Positions 52,985-61,629 of a DNA stretch of 64,000 nucleotides are shown piece by piece (positions within the stretch are counted from its first letter, which is position 1; each line of letters opens with the position of its first letter). The notes beneath the pieces are model-generated. The model worked only from the letters and a program-made list of their open reading frames with translations. It ran no database searches and was not told the origin of the DNA. The stretch is taken from positions 17,671 through 81,670 of the forward strand of contig CAXSFU010000009.1 of NCBI GenBank assembly GCA_964236695.1. Reading direction: 5' to 3'. Origin of the DNA: CAXSEF01 sp964236695 (GTDB lineage Bacteria > Pseudomonadota > Alphaproteobacteria > Acetobacterales > Acetobacteraceae). A program made the translations under genes and the position numbers.

Positions 52985-53833
52985 TCACCGCCGCCGCGCG
53001 ACCGCCGCCTCGACGGTGTTCTCCAGCAGGCAGGCGATGGTCATCGGCCCGACGCCGCCGGGCACCGGGGTGATGGCGCTGGCGACGGCGGCACAGGCCT
53101 CGTAGGCGACGTCGCCGACTAGGCGGCCGTCGGGCAGGCGGTTGATGCCGACGTCGATCACCACGGCGCCCGGCTTGACCCAGTCGCCCGGCACCATCTC
53201 CGGGCGGCCCACGGCGGCGACCAGGATGTCGGCGCGGCGGCACTCCTCGGCGAGGTCGCGGGTGCGGGAATGCGCGATGGTGGTGGTGGCGTCGGCCGAG
53301 GTCAGCAGGGCGGCGACCGGGCGGCCGACCAGCACGGAGCGGCCGAGCACGACGGCGCGCGCGCCCTTCAGGGGGACGCCGGACAGGGCGAGCAGCTTCA
53401 TGCTGCCCTTGGGCGTGCAGGGCACGAGGCCGGGCATGTTGTTGGCCAGGTACCCGGCGTTGGTGGCGGTGAGGCCGTCGACGTCCTTGGCGGGGTCCAG
53501 CGCGTCGATCACCGCCTGCTCGCTGGCCTTGAGCGCGCCGGGCAGCGGGAGCTGGACGAGGATGCCGTCGACCTGGGGGTCGTCATTGAGGTCGCGCACC
53601 ACCTGGAGCAGCTCGGCTTCCGTGGTGGTCTCGGGCAGGCGGATGGTGCGGGCGTGCAGGCCGGCCTCGGTGGCGGCCTTGTCCTTGGACTTGACGTAGA
53701 CGCGCGAGGCGGGGTCGTCGCCGACGAGGACGACGGTGAGGCCGGGCTGGAACGGGAGGGTGGCCACGCGGGCGGCGACCTCGGCGCGCACGGCGGCGGC
53801 GAGCAGCTTGCCGTCAAGGATCTGGGCGCTCAT
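52985..53833 (-). CDS. folD: Methylenetetrahydrofolate dehydrogenase/cyclohydrolase
   Basis: A 282-residue bifunctional folate enzyme interconverting 5,10-methylene-, methenyl- and 10-formyl-THF. Motifs: VGDDPASRVYVKSKDKAA (catalytic Tyr46 and Lys50), DGILVQLPLPGAL, VVLGRSVLVGRPVAALL (NADP site; the usual Asn of GRSNIVG is Val here), and DVGINRLPDG with TPVPGGVGPMTIACLLENT at the C-terminus. The Val substitution is within family variation. Confidence 0.94.
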   Translation of the reverse strand: MSAQILDGKLLAAAVRAEVAARVATLPFQPGLTVVLVGDDPASRVYVKSKDKAATEAGLHARTIRLPETTTEAELLQVVRDLNDDPQVDGILVQLPLPGALKASEQAVIDALDPAKDVDGLTATNAGYLANNMPGLVPCTPKGSMKLLALSGVPLKGARAVVLGRSVLVGRPVAALLTSADATTTIAHSRTRDLAEECRRADILVAAVGRPEMVPGDWVKPGAVVIDVGINRLPDGRLVGDVAYEACAAVASAITPVPGGVGPMTIACLLENTVEAAVARRR

Positions 53834-53943
53834 CGGGGTCTCCGTCGTTGGGGCATGGTGGAGGCAACGGGTGCGCCGGCCGGGACCGATGATGCGGGCG
53901 GGCCGTCGGCGCGGGCAAGCCGCGGCGCGCCTGACCGGGCGCG

Positions 53944-54261
53944 TCAGAACAGCAGGTCGTGGTAGTTGCCGAACACGATGGCGGCGAAGATGCGCGGCAG
54001 CAGCACGCGCTGCGTGACGCCGAGCAGCAGGACCAGCACCCAGGGGCTGAGGTCGAGCCCGCCCATGTTGGGCAGCAGGTTGCGGATCGGACGCAGCAGC
54101 GGCTCGGTGATGCGGTACAGGAAGTCGCCGACCGTCCAGACCAGGCGATTGCGGGAGTCGACGACGCCGAAGCTCACCAGCGTGCTGAGCACGGCGGCGG
54201 CGATCACGGCGTAGATGTAGAACTGCAGCACGGTCTGCAGGATCGAGTAGATCGCCGTCAC
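53944..54261 (-). CDS. YggT family membrane protein
   Basis: About 105 residues. LQFYIYAVIAAAVLSTLVSF and a second helix LSPWVLVLLLGVTQRVLLPR flank the conserved YRITEPLLRPIRNLLPNMGG loop, the YggT signature. The family is linked to osmotic tolerance and cell-division-site proteins; function not settled. Start GTG 54259-54261 is proposed; the ribosome site is weak. Its position upstream of folD is a common pairing. Confidence 0.88.
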   Translation of the reverse strand: MTAIYSILQTVLQFYIYAVIAAAVLSTLVSFGVVDSRNRLVWTVGDFLYRITEPLLRPIRNLLPNMGGLDLSPWVLVLLLGVTQRVLLPRIFAAIVFGNYHDLLF

Positions 54262-54417
54262 CAAGGGTCGGGTGTCTCCGGAGCGCGCGGCACTGGCCCT
54301 GCGGCCCGGCCCGTGCGGATGGAGGCGGACCGTATCGCCGGCCAGTGCGGCGCGCAACACGGCCGCGTGTGCTTGACAGGCCGGTGGGGTCTGCGCATTT
54401 TCCGCCGCCTGCACGGC

Positions 54418-54493
54418 GGGGTCGTAGCTCAGTTGGTAGAGCGCCTCGTTCGCAATGAGGAGGTCAGGGGTTCGATTCCCCTCGACTCCACCA
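54418..54493 (+). tRNA. tRNA-Ala (CGC anticodon)
   Basis: A 76-base cloverleaf. The acceptor GGGGTCG pairs with CGACTCC (one G-U), the D arm is GCTC...GAGC, the anticodon stem CCTCG/TGAGG has loop TTCGCAA (anticodon CGC, Ala GCG), the T arm is AGGGG-TTCGATT-CCCCT, and CCA is encoded. Confidence 0.97.
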
Positions 54494-54528
54494 CCGCCCC
54501 GCAGGCCTCGTCCCTTCCTTCCAAATGC

Positions 54529-54580
54529 CGGTCCAGGGCGGCTCGCCCTGGCGGGTCCAGGGCAGAGCCCTGGCCTTCCC
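54529..54580. repeat. Family A repeat, half copy 19
   Basis: Only the right half (GTCCAGGGCGGCTCGCCCTGG, CCAGGGCAGAGCCCTGG) remains, between the tRNA and the SRP RNA. Confidence 0.75.
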
Positions 54581-54608
54581 TTTCCTTCTTGCCCGTCCTA
54601 TGTTTTAC

Positions 54609-54709
54609 GTGGGAGGTCGGCGGCGGACGAGCGCCTTGCCAACCCGGTCAGGTCCGGAAGGAAGCAGCCGCAGCGAGTTTCCGCTCGGGTCGATCGTTCG
54701 GCCTCCCAC
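54609..54709 (+). ncRNA. ffs: Signal recognition particle RNA (4.5S)
   Basis: Contains the universal core GGTCAGGTCCGGAAGGAAGC and the following CAGCC, the Ffh-binding asymmetric loop and tetraloop region. GTGGGAGG (54609-54616) pairs with CCTCCCAC (54702-54709) to close the molecule at about 101 nt. Location just upstream of dnaX is the usual one in alphaproteobacteria. Ends are estimated from the closing stem. Confidence 0.93.
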
Positions 54710-54791
54710 CCCACCGCTGCGCCGCCCCGCGCCCACGCGACGTCGGCCCTGGCGCCGGAGGCACCCCCTTGATGCCCGGCCTGCGCCGCTG

Positions 54792-57101
54792 ATGTCCGAC
54801 GCCCACGACGACGACCTGCCGCCTGCCCCCGAGGGGCCGGGGCTGTTCGGCGAGGCGCCCGCGGCCGCGCCGGGTCCCGCCGCGCCTTACCGGGTGCTGG
54901 CGCGCAAGTACCGTCCTGCCGGCTTCGAGGACCTGATCGGGCAGGACGCCGCGGTGCGCATCCTGCGCCGGGCGTTCGCGCTGGGCCGGGTGGCGCACGC
55001 CTTCATGCTCACCGGGGTGCGCGGCGTGGGCAAGACCACGACGGCGCGGATCATCGCGCGCTGCCTGTGCTGCATCGGGCCGGACGGCACGGGCGGGCCG
55101 ACGGCGGAGCCGTGCGGGGTGTGCGCGAACTGCACGGCGATCCTGGCGGACCGGCACCCGGACGTGATCGAGATGGACGCGGCCTCGCGCACCGGCGTGG
55201 ACGACGTGCGCGAGATCATCGACGCCACGCGCTTCCGGCCCATGCAGGCGCGGGCAAAGGTGTTCATCGTCGACGAGGTCCACATGCTGTCGCGCAACGC
55301 GTTCAACGCGCTGCTCAAGACGCTGGAGGAGCCGCCGCCGCACGTGACCTTCATCTTCGCGACCACCGAGCTGCGCAAGGTGCCGGTCACGGTGCTGAGC
55401 CGGTGCCAGCGCTTCGACCTGCGGCGGGTGTCGGTCGCCGAGCTGGCGGGGCATTTCGCGGGGATCGCGGCGAAGGAGGGCGTGGCGGTGGCGCCCGAGG
55501 CGCTGGAGGCGGTGGCGCGGGCGGCGGACGGCTCGGTGCGCGACGGGCTGTCGCTGCTGGACCAGGCGATCGCGCGCGGGGCGGACCCGGCCGAGGGAAC
55601 GGACGGCATGATCTCGGCCGCCGTGGTCGCGGACATGCTCGGGCTGGCGGACCGCGGCCTGGTGTTCGACCTGCTCGACGCGGTGATGCGGGGCCAGGCG
55701 GCCGACGCGCTGGCGATCACGGCGCGGGCGCACGAGCGGGGGGCGGACCTGGGGCTGCTGCTGGGCGACCTGCTGGAGCTGACGCACATGCTGACGCGGC
55801 TGCGCACGGTGCCGGGGCTGCGCGACTCGGCCGAGCTGGCGGAGGCGGAACGCACGCGCGGCGCCGCGCTGGCGGAGCGGCTGTCGATCCCGGAGCTGGG
55901 GCGGGCGTGGCAGATGCTGCTCAAGGGCATGGCCGAGGTGGAGCAGGCGCCGGACCGGCGCGGGGCCGCGGAGATGGTGCTGGTCCGGCTGTGCCACGTG
56001 GCAGAGCTGCCGACGCCGGGCGAGCTGGTGCGACGCCTGGCCGGCGAGCCGCGTGCGGCGGCGGCGGCACGGCCAGGGGCGGAGGGCGGCGGCGCGGCCC
56101 AGGTCACGGCCCAGGTCACGGCAGAGACGCCGCCGCGGGCGTCGGAACACGGGCCGGCGGCGGCGGAACCGTGGCCCGCCGCCGCCGCCTCCCCGCCCTG
56201 GGCGCCCGACGCGGCCGAGCCCCCTGCCCCGCCGGTCGCCCGTGCCGTGGCGGGTCCGGCGGTGGCGGGTCCGGCCACGGCCGTCGCGGCGCGTCCGGAG
56301 GCGTCCGGCGCCGGGGGGGCGTCGGCGGGGGCCCCGCCGGCCGGTGCGTCCCGGGCGGACACGCCTGCGCGCCCCGTCGCCGCGGGGCCGGACATGGCGG
56401 AGATCGTGCGCGCCGTCGTGGCCGAGGCTGCCGCGCCGACGGCCTCCCCTGCCCCGCACAGCCCGGGGCGGCCGGGTGTTGGCGAGGACGGCGCGGAGGC
56501 GGCGGGCAGGGCCGCGGCGCTGCAGGAGGGGCTCGCGGAGGGCCCGCCCGCCGCCGCGCCGCCGCGTCCGCTCGGCGACCTGCGCGACGTGGCCATGCTG
56601 GTGGCGGAGCGGCAGGACCCGATGCTGCACGCCCATCTGCTGCACTCCGTCCACCTGGTGCGGTTCGCGCCGCCGGTGATCGAGCTGCGCCCGGACGCGG
56701 CGGCGCCGCGCGACCTGGCGCCCCGGCTCGCGGCGCTGCTGCTGGACGCCACGGGCACGCGCTGGACCATCGCGCTGTCCACCTCCGCCGGCGAGCCGAC
56801 GCTGTCCGAGCAGGGCAGCGCCGCGGACCTGGCACGGCGCGGCGCCGCGGCCGGGCACCCGCTGGTGCAGGCGATCCTTTCGGCATTCCCCGGCGCCAGG
56901 ATCGAGGCGGTGCACGACAGCGCGACCGACCGCTACGGCCTGCCGGCCCTGGACAGCGGCCCGGAGGATGATCCTGGCGACGGGTCCGAGTCGGGACCGG
57001 AGATCGAGCCGGACATGCCCGACTTCGCGCCGCCGGACGCGATGCCGGCGGACGCGATGCCGGACGATCCGGGGGTCAGGGGCGCAATGCCGGGCCGGTA
57101 G
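54792..57101 (+). CDS. dnaX: DNA polymerase III gamma/tau subunit
   Basis: The 769-residue clamp-loader ATPase. Walker A is GVRGVGKTT (75-83), the zinc site is formed by Cys residues around CGVCANC, Walker B is VDEVHML, and SRCQRFDLRR is the sensor/arginine-finger region. Domain III ends near 395. Then comes a 250-residue Ala/Pro/Gly-rich linker and a C-terminal domain (DVAMLVAERQDPMLHAHLLH onward) that would bind the alpha subunit. No A-rich slippery site is obvious. Start ATG 54792 (MSDAHDDDLP). Confidence 0.95.
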   Translation: MSDAHDDDLPPAPEGPGLFGEAPAAAPGPAAPYRVLARKYRPAGFEDLIGQDAAVRILRRAFALGRVAHAFMLTGVRGVGKTTTARIIARCLCCIGPDGTGGPTAEPCGVCANCTAILADRHPDVIEMDAASRTGVDDVREIIDATRFRPMQARAKVFIVDEVHMLSRNAFNALLKTLEEPPPHVTFIFATTELRKVPVTVLSRCQRFDLRRVSVAELAGHFAGIAAKEGVAVAPEALEAVARAADGSVRDGLSLLDQAIARGADPAEGTDGMISAAVVADMLGLADRGLVFDLLDAVMRGQAADALAITARAHERGADLGLLLGDLLELTHMLTRLRTVPGLRDSAELAEAERTRGAALAERLSIPELGRAWQMLLKGMAEVEQAPDRRGAAEMVLVRLCHVAELPTPGELVRRLAGEPRAAAAARPGAEGGGAAQVTAQVTAETPPRASEHGPAAAEPWPAAAASPPWAPDAAEPPAPPVARAVAGPAVAGPATAVAARPEASGAGGASAGAPPAGASRADTPARPVAAGPDMAEIVRAVVAEAAAPTASPAPHSPGRPGVGEDGAEAAGRAAALQEGLAEGPPAAAPPRPLGDLRDVAMLVAERQDPMLHAHLLHSVHLVRFAPPVIELRPDAAAPRDLAPRLAALLLDATGTRWTIALSTSAGEPTLSEQGSAADLARRGAAAGHPLVQAILSAFPGARIEAVHDSATDRYGLPALDSGPEDDPGDGSESGPEIEPDMPDFAPPDAMPADAMPDDPGVRGAMPGR

Positions 57102-57132
57102 AGGCCGCCACGGACCTTCTGCGCCGGGAAGA

Positions 57133-57268
57133 GAAGAAAGCGTGTTCTTTCTTGAAAGAAAGAACCAAAGAACTTTGGCCCATTGAGTTCCGGAGTCGCC
57201 CGCGCGCCCAAAACCCCACGGGCAAAGTCTTTTTGCTTCTTTTTCTTCAGAAAAAGAAGACTCTTGCT
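57133..57268 (+). repeat. Family B AT-rich hairpin repeat, copy 6
   Basis: Forward orientation, located 31 bp after the dnaX stop, between convergent genes. Both hairpins intact. Confidence 0.85.
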
Positions 57269-57316
57269 TCCCTGCCCGAAGCACCGGACCTGCCTTTCGT
57301 CCACACCGGCCTGCGG

Positions 57317-57832
57317 TCAGGCGTTGGCGTCCAGCAGCGTGCGCAGTGCCTGCAGCATCGCGTCCGGGGTGGGCGGGCAGCCGCCGACCACGAGGTCGAC
57401 CGGCAGGGCCGCCGCCACGCCGCCTTCCACGGCGTAGGTGCCGGCGAACGGGCCGCCGTCCAGGGCGCACTGCCCCAGCGTCACCAGCCATCTCGGCTCG
57501 GCCATCGCCTGCCAGGCCAGGGTCAGCGCCTCGCGCGCGTTGCGGGTGAGCGGGCCGGTGACGACCAGCACGTCGGCCTGGCGCGGCGAGGACACGAACT
57601 CCAGGCCGAAGCGCCGCAGGTCGTACAGCGCCCCTTCCAGCGCGCGCAGCTCGGAGGCGCAGCCGCCGCAGCCGCCCGTGGCCACGTGCAGCAGGGCGAG
57701 GCTGCGGCCGAGCCGGCGCTGCGACGCGGCCTGCAGGCGCTCGGCCAGCGCCAGCACCGGCTCCGGCGCGACGGGGGCGGCGGGCTCGGTGAGCAGTCGC
57801 TGGCGCAGGGCCTGGAGCAGGTCGGGGAGCAT
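57317..57832 (-). CDS. NuoB-like / group 4 hydrogenase small-subunit homologue
   Basis: 171 residues. The NuoB family's four cluster N2 ligand Cys are suggested by ATGGCGGCASEL (two Cys), TLGQCALDGG and VVGGCPPTPDAML. ADVLVVTGPLTRNAREAL is the conserved Rossmann-like segment. In related complexes this subunit holds an Fe-S cluster and contacts the large subunit. Start ATG 57830-57832. It is followed upstream by the large-subunit-like gene, 139 bp away. Confidence 0.85.
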   Translation of the reverse strand: MLPDLLQALRQRLLTEPAAPVAPEPVLALAERLQAASQRRLGRSLALLHVATGGCGGCASELRALEGALYDLRRFGLEFVSSPRQADVLVVTGPLTRNAREALTLAWQAMAEPRWLVTLGQCALDGGPFAGTYAVEGGVAAALPVDLVVGGCPPTPDAMLQALRTLLDANA

Positions 57833-57897
57833 GGCGCGCAGGGTCGGCGGAAACCGCGGGCGTGACCAGGGGCGGCGCAGGACACAAGGCCGCTCCC

Positions 57898-57965
57898 CCA
57901 AGGAAGGCCGGTCCAGGGGCGGCTCGCCCCTGGCGGAGTTTGAGGCAGAGCCTCGACCTTGCCTG
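57898..57965. repeat. Family A repeat, half copy 20
   Basis: A right-half copy (GGTCCAGGGGCGGCTCGCCCCTGG, GAGGCAGAGCCTC) between the two Nuo-like genes. Confidence 0.75.
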
Positions 57966-57971
57966 CCGTTC

Positions 57972-59549
57972 CTACAGGTCCACCCCACCCATCGTGCAGT
58001 CCAGCGAGCACGCGATCAGCGGCACGGACTCCAGCCGTTCCCCGCGCAGCGCCACCTCCAGCAGCGGCCAGGCCGCCCAGCCCGGGTCGCGCAGGAACAC
58101 GCCGGCCAGGGTGCCGCGGTCCAGCGCCAGCCACGCCCAGCAGTCGCCGCGGACGGCCTCCGCGGCACCCAGCCCCTCGCCGTCCGCCGCCGGCAGGGCG
58201 ACGGCGACCGATCCGGCGGGCAGGGTGTCCAGCAGGTCGGCGGCGACGTCGAGGCTGCCGGCCAGCTCGTGCAGGCGCTGGCGGATGCGCGCCGCGGCGT
58301 CGCCGGCCTGCGAAACCCTGGGGACCGGCGCCGGCCCGAACAGCAGGCGGGCGTCGAAGCCGCGACCGGAGGCACGACCCGCGGGGCCGCCGGCGGCAAG
58401 CAGCGCGGCGGTGGCGGGCGGGACCACGCCGAGGCCTTCCGCGCGGCGCAGCAGGTCGTCGCAGCGACGCACCAGCGCCGGCAGCGCCGCGGCCACCTGG
58501 TCGAGCGTCGTGCGCAGCCCTGCCAGGCCGGCCGGCGCGGGGTCGACGGAAACGCCGCCGGGCACCACGGCGTCGAGCAGCAGGCGCTGCCCGAAGGCGT
58601 CGCCGCAGGCCCGCAGCACGCGCTCGCGCAGCACCCCGAAGCCGGACGCGCAGGGGGCGGCGGCCGCGTCGGCGATGCGCTGCAGCGCCCCGAGCAGGCC
58701 GGCGACGCGCTCCAGCTCCAGCGCGGCCGCCCGGATCGCCGCGCCGCGTCCCGGTGGCTGCACGCCCAGGGCGGCCTCGACCGCGCGGGCGAAGGCAGCG
58801 GCGTGGGCGACCGCGGCCCCTGGGGCCAGGCGGGCGGCGAGCGGGGCCGCGGCCTGCGGCGTGCGGCCGCGCATCGCCACCAGGACGCCGCGATGCCCGT
58901 AGCCGCCGAGCGCCTCGGCGCGCAGCACAGTGTCGCCGGCCACGGTGAGGCGCAGGTGGGCCGCATCGTCCAGCCCGCATCGTTCGCCGCCGACCGGGCC
59001 GATCGGGATCTGGTGGGTGGCGTCGGTGGCGTCGGCGAGGAACTCCGGCGGCTCGGGCGCCTCGGCCGGGGTCGGGTGAGGGCTCATCGGCCGGTGCTGC
59101 GGCCAGCGCCCATGGTCGAGCCAGGGCCGGGCGTCCGTGCCGCCGGCGGCCTCGTGGCCCCACAGGTCGCGGATCGCGCGCTCGAACCAGGCGGCGCCGG
59201 GGCGCACGGGAGACAGCGCCGGGTAGGCGCCCGCCTCCACGGCGACCGAGGCCACGGCGGGATCCGCCGCCCCGGACAGGAACAGGGCGTGGACGTGGGA
59301 CGCGTCAGCCCACAGGGCCAGCAGCGCCAGCGGGTCGTGGCGCAGGCTGTCCGCCAGGGCACGCCAGTCCGCGGCCGCCAGCAGGTGGCGCGGCCACGGA
59401 CGCACGGGCGGGTCGGCACGCTGGGGACCGGGTGACGGCAGGAGGAGCCTCGCGCTGCGGGCCCGCGCGGGTGCGGGCGGCCCCGATCCTGCACCGGATC
59501 GGGCCGGCGACAAAGACGCCGGCCGCGGTGGTGGTGCCTCGATCAGCAA
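57972..59549 (-). CDS. NuoCD-like / group 4 hydrogenase large-subunit homologue
   Basis: Up to 525 residues. The first half has a NuoC-like part (ALLALWADASHVHALFL; AWFERAIRDLWGHEA), the second a NuoD/HyfG-like part (LGGYGHRGVLVAM, IRAAALELERVAGLLGAL, GPAPVPRVSQAGDAAARI) ending SLDCTMGGVDL. The paired CxxC motifs that bind Ni-Fe in hydrogenases are absent, so it is closer to complex I than to active hydrogenase. The start at 59549 is a TTG in repeat sequence; GTG 59403-59405 is a reasonable alternative. No membrane subunits are encoded nearby. Confidence 0.78.
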   Translation of the reverse strand: MLIEAPPPRPASLSPARSGAGSGPPAPARARSARLLLPSPGPQRADPPVRPWPRHLLAAADWRALADSLRHDPLALLALWADASHVHALFLSGAADPAVASVAVEAGAYPALSPVRPGAAWFERAIRDLWGHEAAGGTDARPWLDHGRWPQHRPMSPHPTPAEAPEPPEFLADATDATHQIPIGPVGGERCGLDDAAHLRLTVAGDTVLRAEALGGYGHRGVLVAMRGRTPQAAAPLAARLAPGAAVAHAAAFARAVEAALGVQPPGRGAAIRAAALELERVAGLLGALQRIADAAAAPCASGFGVLRERVLRACGDAFGQRLLLDAVVPGGVSVDPAPAGLAGLRTTLDQVAAALPALVRRCDDLLRRAEGLGVVPPATAALLAAGGPAGRASGRGFDARLLFGPAPVPRVSQAGDAAARIRQRLHELAGSLDVAADLLDTLPAGSVAVALPAADGEGLGAAEAVRGDCWAWLALDRGTLAGVFLRDPGWAAWPLLEVALRGERLESVPLIACSLDCTMGGVDL

Positions 59550-59592
59550 GGCCAGGGCTCTGGCCTGGAGCCGCCCCTGGACTCGGCCTTAT
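59548..59592. repeat. Family A repeat, fragment
   Basis: A short degenerate piece (AAGGCCAGGGCTCTGGCCTGG...GGCCTTATACC) next to the Nuo-like gene start. Confidence 0.55.
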
Positions 59593-59620
59593 ACCAATGG
59601 CCGAAAGCCTTGAATCTGTC

Positions 59621-59750
59621 GAAGCAAGCAAGGCTGGGCTCTGCCCAGACCCGCCAGGGGCGAGCCGCCCCTGGACCCGGCCTCCCTTAAGAAGTGGATT
59701 CCAAAGGCTTGCCTTTGACGGGGTCCAGGGGCAGAGCCCCTGGCCTTCCT
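59621..59750. repeat. Family A repeat, copy 21 (inverted)
   Basis: A full inverted copy with CTTAAG core. Confidence 0.85.
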
Positions 59751-60318
59751 TTCCGGATTTCGGTTTGAGACACCGCCGCCGTGGCCCGACGTCGCGGCCC
59801 GCGGGCGAACGGGCGGGGCTTCGGAGCCTCGTTCCGGGCACCGGTGGGGAAGTGCGAGGGCTGGTGGCACGGGGCGCTGGCCGGCATCGCCGGTGGATGT
59901 GACGATTATTTACATCTGCGGCCGAGAGCACTGAAACCGCACGCGGCCCATCCCGTTTGTGCCACCGACGACCGCGAAGGCGGTGCTGCCCAAGGGCGGC
60001 CCACCCGGTCGATCAAGGTCTGGGTGCGGGCTCTGCAGGGCGCGCGCTGCATCACTGGACACCGGCATAACCGGGACCGGTTTGGCTGGAAAATCCCGCC
60101 AGACGGACAATCGGCTTGGCCGGGACGGCAACTATCCCGGGGCATCGCTCGTTCCGGCGAGCGACGATCCGGGGCCGGAACAGGGATCACGTTCCCTGGC
60201 GTGCCAATTGGCCCGTCCAGGACCGGAGGCCATCCCGCCGTCCGGTGTTGCCGGTTCTGCATGCCTGCGTGTCGCCGCCTGCGTCCCATCCGAAACACAA
60301 CACCGAGGAACACCACGC
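59751..60318. other. Long non-coding stretch upstream of the YsnF-type gene
   Basis: 568 bp without a convincing gene. An AT-rich pocket lies near 59900-59930. GGAACAGGGATCACGTTCC at about 60177-60195 is a short GGAAC/GTTCC inverted repeat. I looked for the alphaproteobacterial stress promoter (GGAAC, 16-17 bases, GTT) and did not find a correctly spaced one. Confidence 0.5.
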
Positions 60319-61230
60319 ATGACCGATCACACGATCGTTGCGGTCTACGACACCGCCGCCCATGCCGAGGCCGCCGTGCGGGCGCTCGAGGCTGCCAACG
60401 TGCCGTCCTCCGCGATCAGCCGCCACAGCCAGCAGGGCACGACAAGCGGCACCACCACGAGCGCCGCGCCGGCGGCGGGCGAGGAGCGCGGCTTCTGGAG
60501 CAGCCTGTTCGGCGCCGAGCCGGACCACGACACCGCGGTCTATGACCGCAGCATGGCGAGCGGCGCCACCGTGGTCACGGTGAAGGTGCCAGAGGACCAC
60601 CACGAGTCGGTTGCGGCAGTCCTGGAGAGCCACAACCCGATCGACATCGACGAGCGCGCGGAAAGCTACGGGCTGCGGGCCGGCTCGACCAGCGGGCTGT
60701 CGTCCTCGCTCGGCATGTCCGGCGACACGATCGGCACCGCGACCACGGGCGCCACCCTTCCCGCGCCCATGGGCAGCGCCACCCTCGGAACCGGCACGGG
60801 CCGCGACACCCTCGACGTGGGCGAGACGAAGGACGGCGTGATCCGCCTGGCCGAAGAGAGCCTCGAGGTCGGCAAGCGCGCCGTCGTCGGCGGCACCACC
60901 CGCATCCGCCGCTACGTGGTGTCGACCCCGGTGGAGAAGGACATCTCGCTGCACAGCGAGCGCGTGGTGGTCGAGCGCCGTCCCGTCACCGGGACCACAG
61001 GGACCGCGGACTTCACCGACCGCACCATCGAGATGACCGAGACCAACGAGCAGGCCGTGGTGTCCAAGACCGCGCGCGTCGTCGAGGAGGTGGCGCTGCA
61101 CAAGGAGGCGTCCGATCGCGTCGAGACCGTGAAGGACACCGTGCGTCGCCAGGACGTCGAGATCGAGAACGTGCCGGGCGAGACCGTCACGACGCAGCAG
61201 ACCGCGAAGACCCCCGCCTCGAAGATCTAG
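60319..61230 (+). CDS. YsnF/AvaK (DUF2382) stress protein with GS17M-like N-terminus
   Basis: 303 residues. The N-terminal MTDHTIVAVYDTAAHAEAAV domain (about 1-115) resembles general stress protein 17M. A Thr/Gly/Ser-rich linker follows to about 165. The C-terminal DUF2382 domain has RLAEESLEVGKRAVVGGTTR, RRYVVSTPVEKDISLHSERV and the repeated VVSKTARVVEEVALHKEA, and ends RRQDVEIENV. Members accumulate under stress; mechanism unknown. GAGGAA precedes ATG 60319. Confidence 0.9.
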   Translation: MTDHTIVAVYDTAAHAEAAVRALEAANVPSSAISRHSQQGTTSGTTTSAAPAAGEERGFWSSLFGAEPDHDTAVYDRSMASGATVVTVKVPEDHHESVAAVLESHNPIDIDERAESYGLRAGSTSGLSSSLGMSGDTIGTATTGATLPAPMGSATLGTGTGRDTLDVGETKDGVIRLAEESLEVGKRAVVGGTTRIRRYVVSTPVEKDISLHSERVVVERRPVTGTTGTADFTDRTIEMTETNEQAVVSKTARVVEEVALHKEASDRVETVKDTVRRQDVEIENVPGETVTTQQTAKTPASKI

Positions 61231-61420
61231 CACCCGGGCCGGGCACCCGGCCGCGACTGTCGGGGAAGGCCTGGGGCATGCTCCAGGCCTTTCCGATTCC
61301 GGGGTCTTTGCCGACGACCGTTTGGAACACCGCCCAGGTGTTGTCCTGTTCGGCGGACGGTATCCTGGGCGGCCTGAAGGCTGTTGCAGGCTTGGTGCCA
61401 AGCTGCTGATGCAGACAGTA

Positions 61421-61550
61421 AAGTAAGATTCTTCTTCTGGAGAAGAAGCAAAAAGACTTTGCCCATGGGACTCCGGACGCGCGGGTGGCTCCGGAACCCA
61501 GTGAGCAAAAGTTCTTTGGTTCTTTCTTTCAAGAAAGAACACGCTTCCTT
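61421..61550 (-). repeat. Family B AT-rich hairpin repeat, copy 7 (trimmed)
   Basis: Inverted orientation. The poly-T/A hairpin is shortened to TTCTTCTGGAGAAGAA, while the other hairpin (GTTCTTTCTTTCAAGAAAGAAC) is intact. It lies between convergent genes. Confidence 0.8.
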
Positions 61551-61629
61551 CTCGCCTTCGCGCCCGACAGCGGCTCCGGCAGGCCCATGACAGCCTCCAG
61601 CGGATCGCGGCCCCGGCTGCCTGGCGGGA

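Noticed and set aside
54648..57887. A 1079-codon minus-strand open frame opposite dnaX
   Set aside because: Antisense shadow of a GC-rich gene: Arg/His-rich, no domain, while the plus strand is clearly DnaX.
57972..59549. An active [NiFe] hydrogenase
   Set aside because: The large-subunit homologue lacks both CxxC motifs needed for the Ni-Fe site, and no maturation genes are nearby.
60177..60203. EcfG-type stress promoter upstream of the YsnF-type gene
   Set aside because: A GGAAC box is present, but no GTT element lies 16-17 bases downstream of it.
59781..60545. A 254-codon plus-strand open frame upstream of the YsnF-type gene
   Set aside because: Arg/His/Gly-rich with no domain or ribosome site, and it overlaps the YsnF start in another frame.
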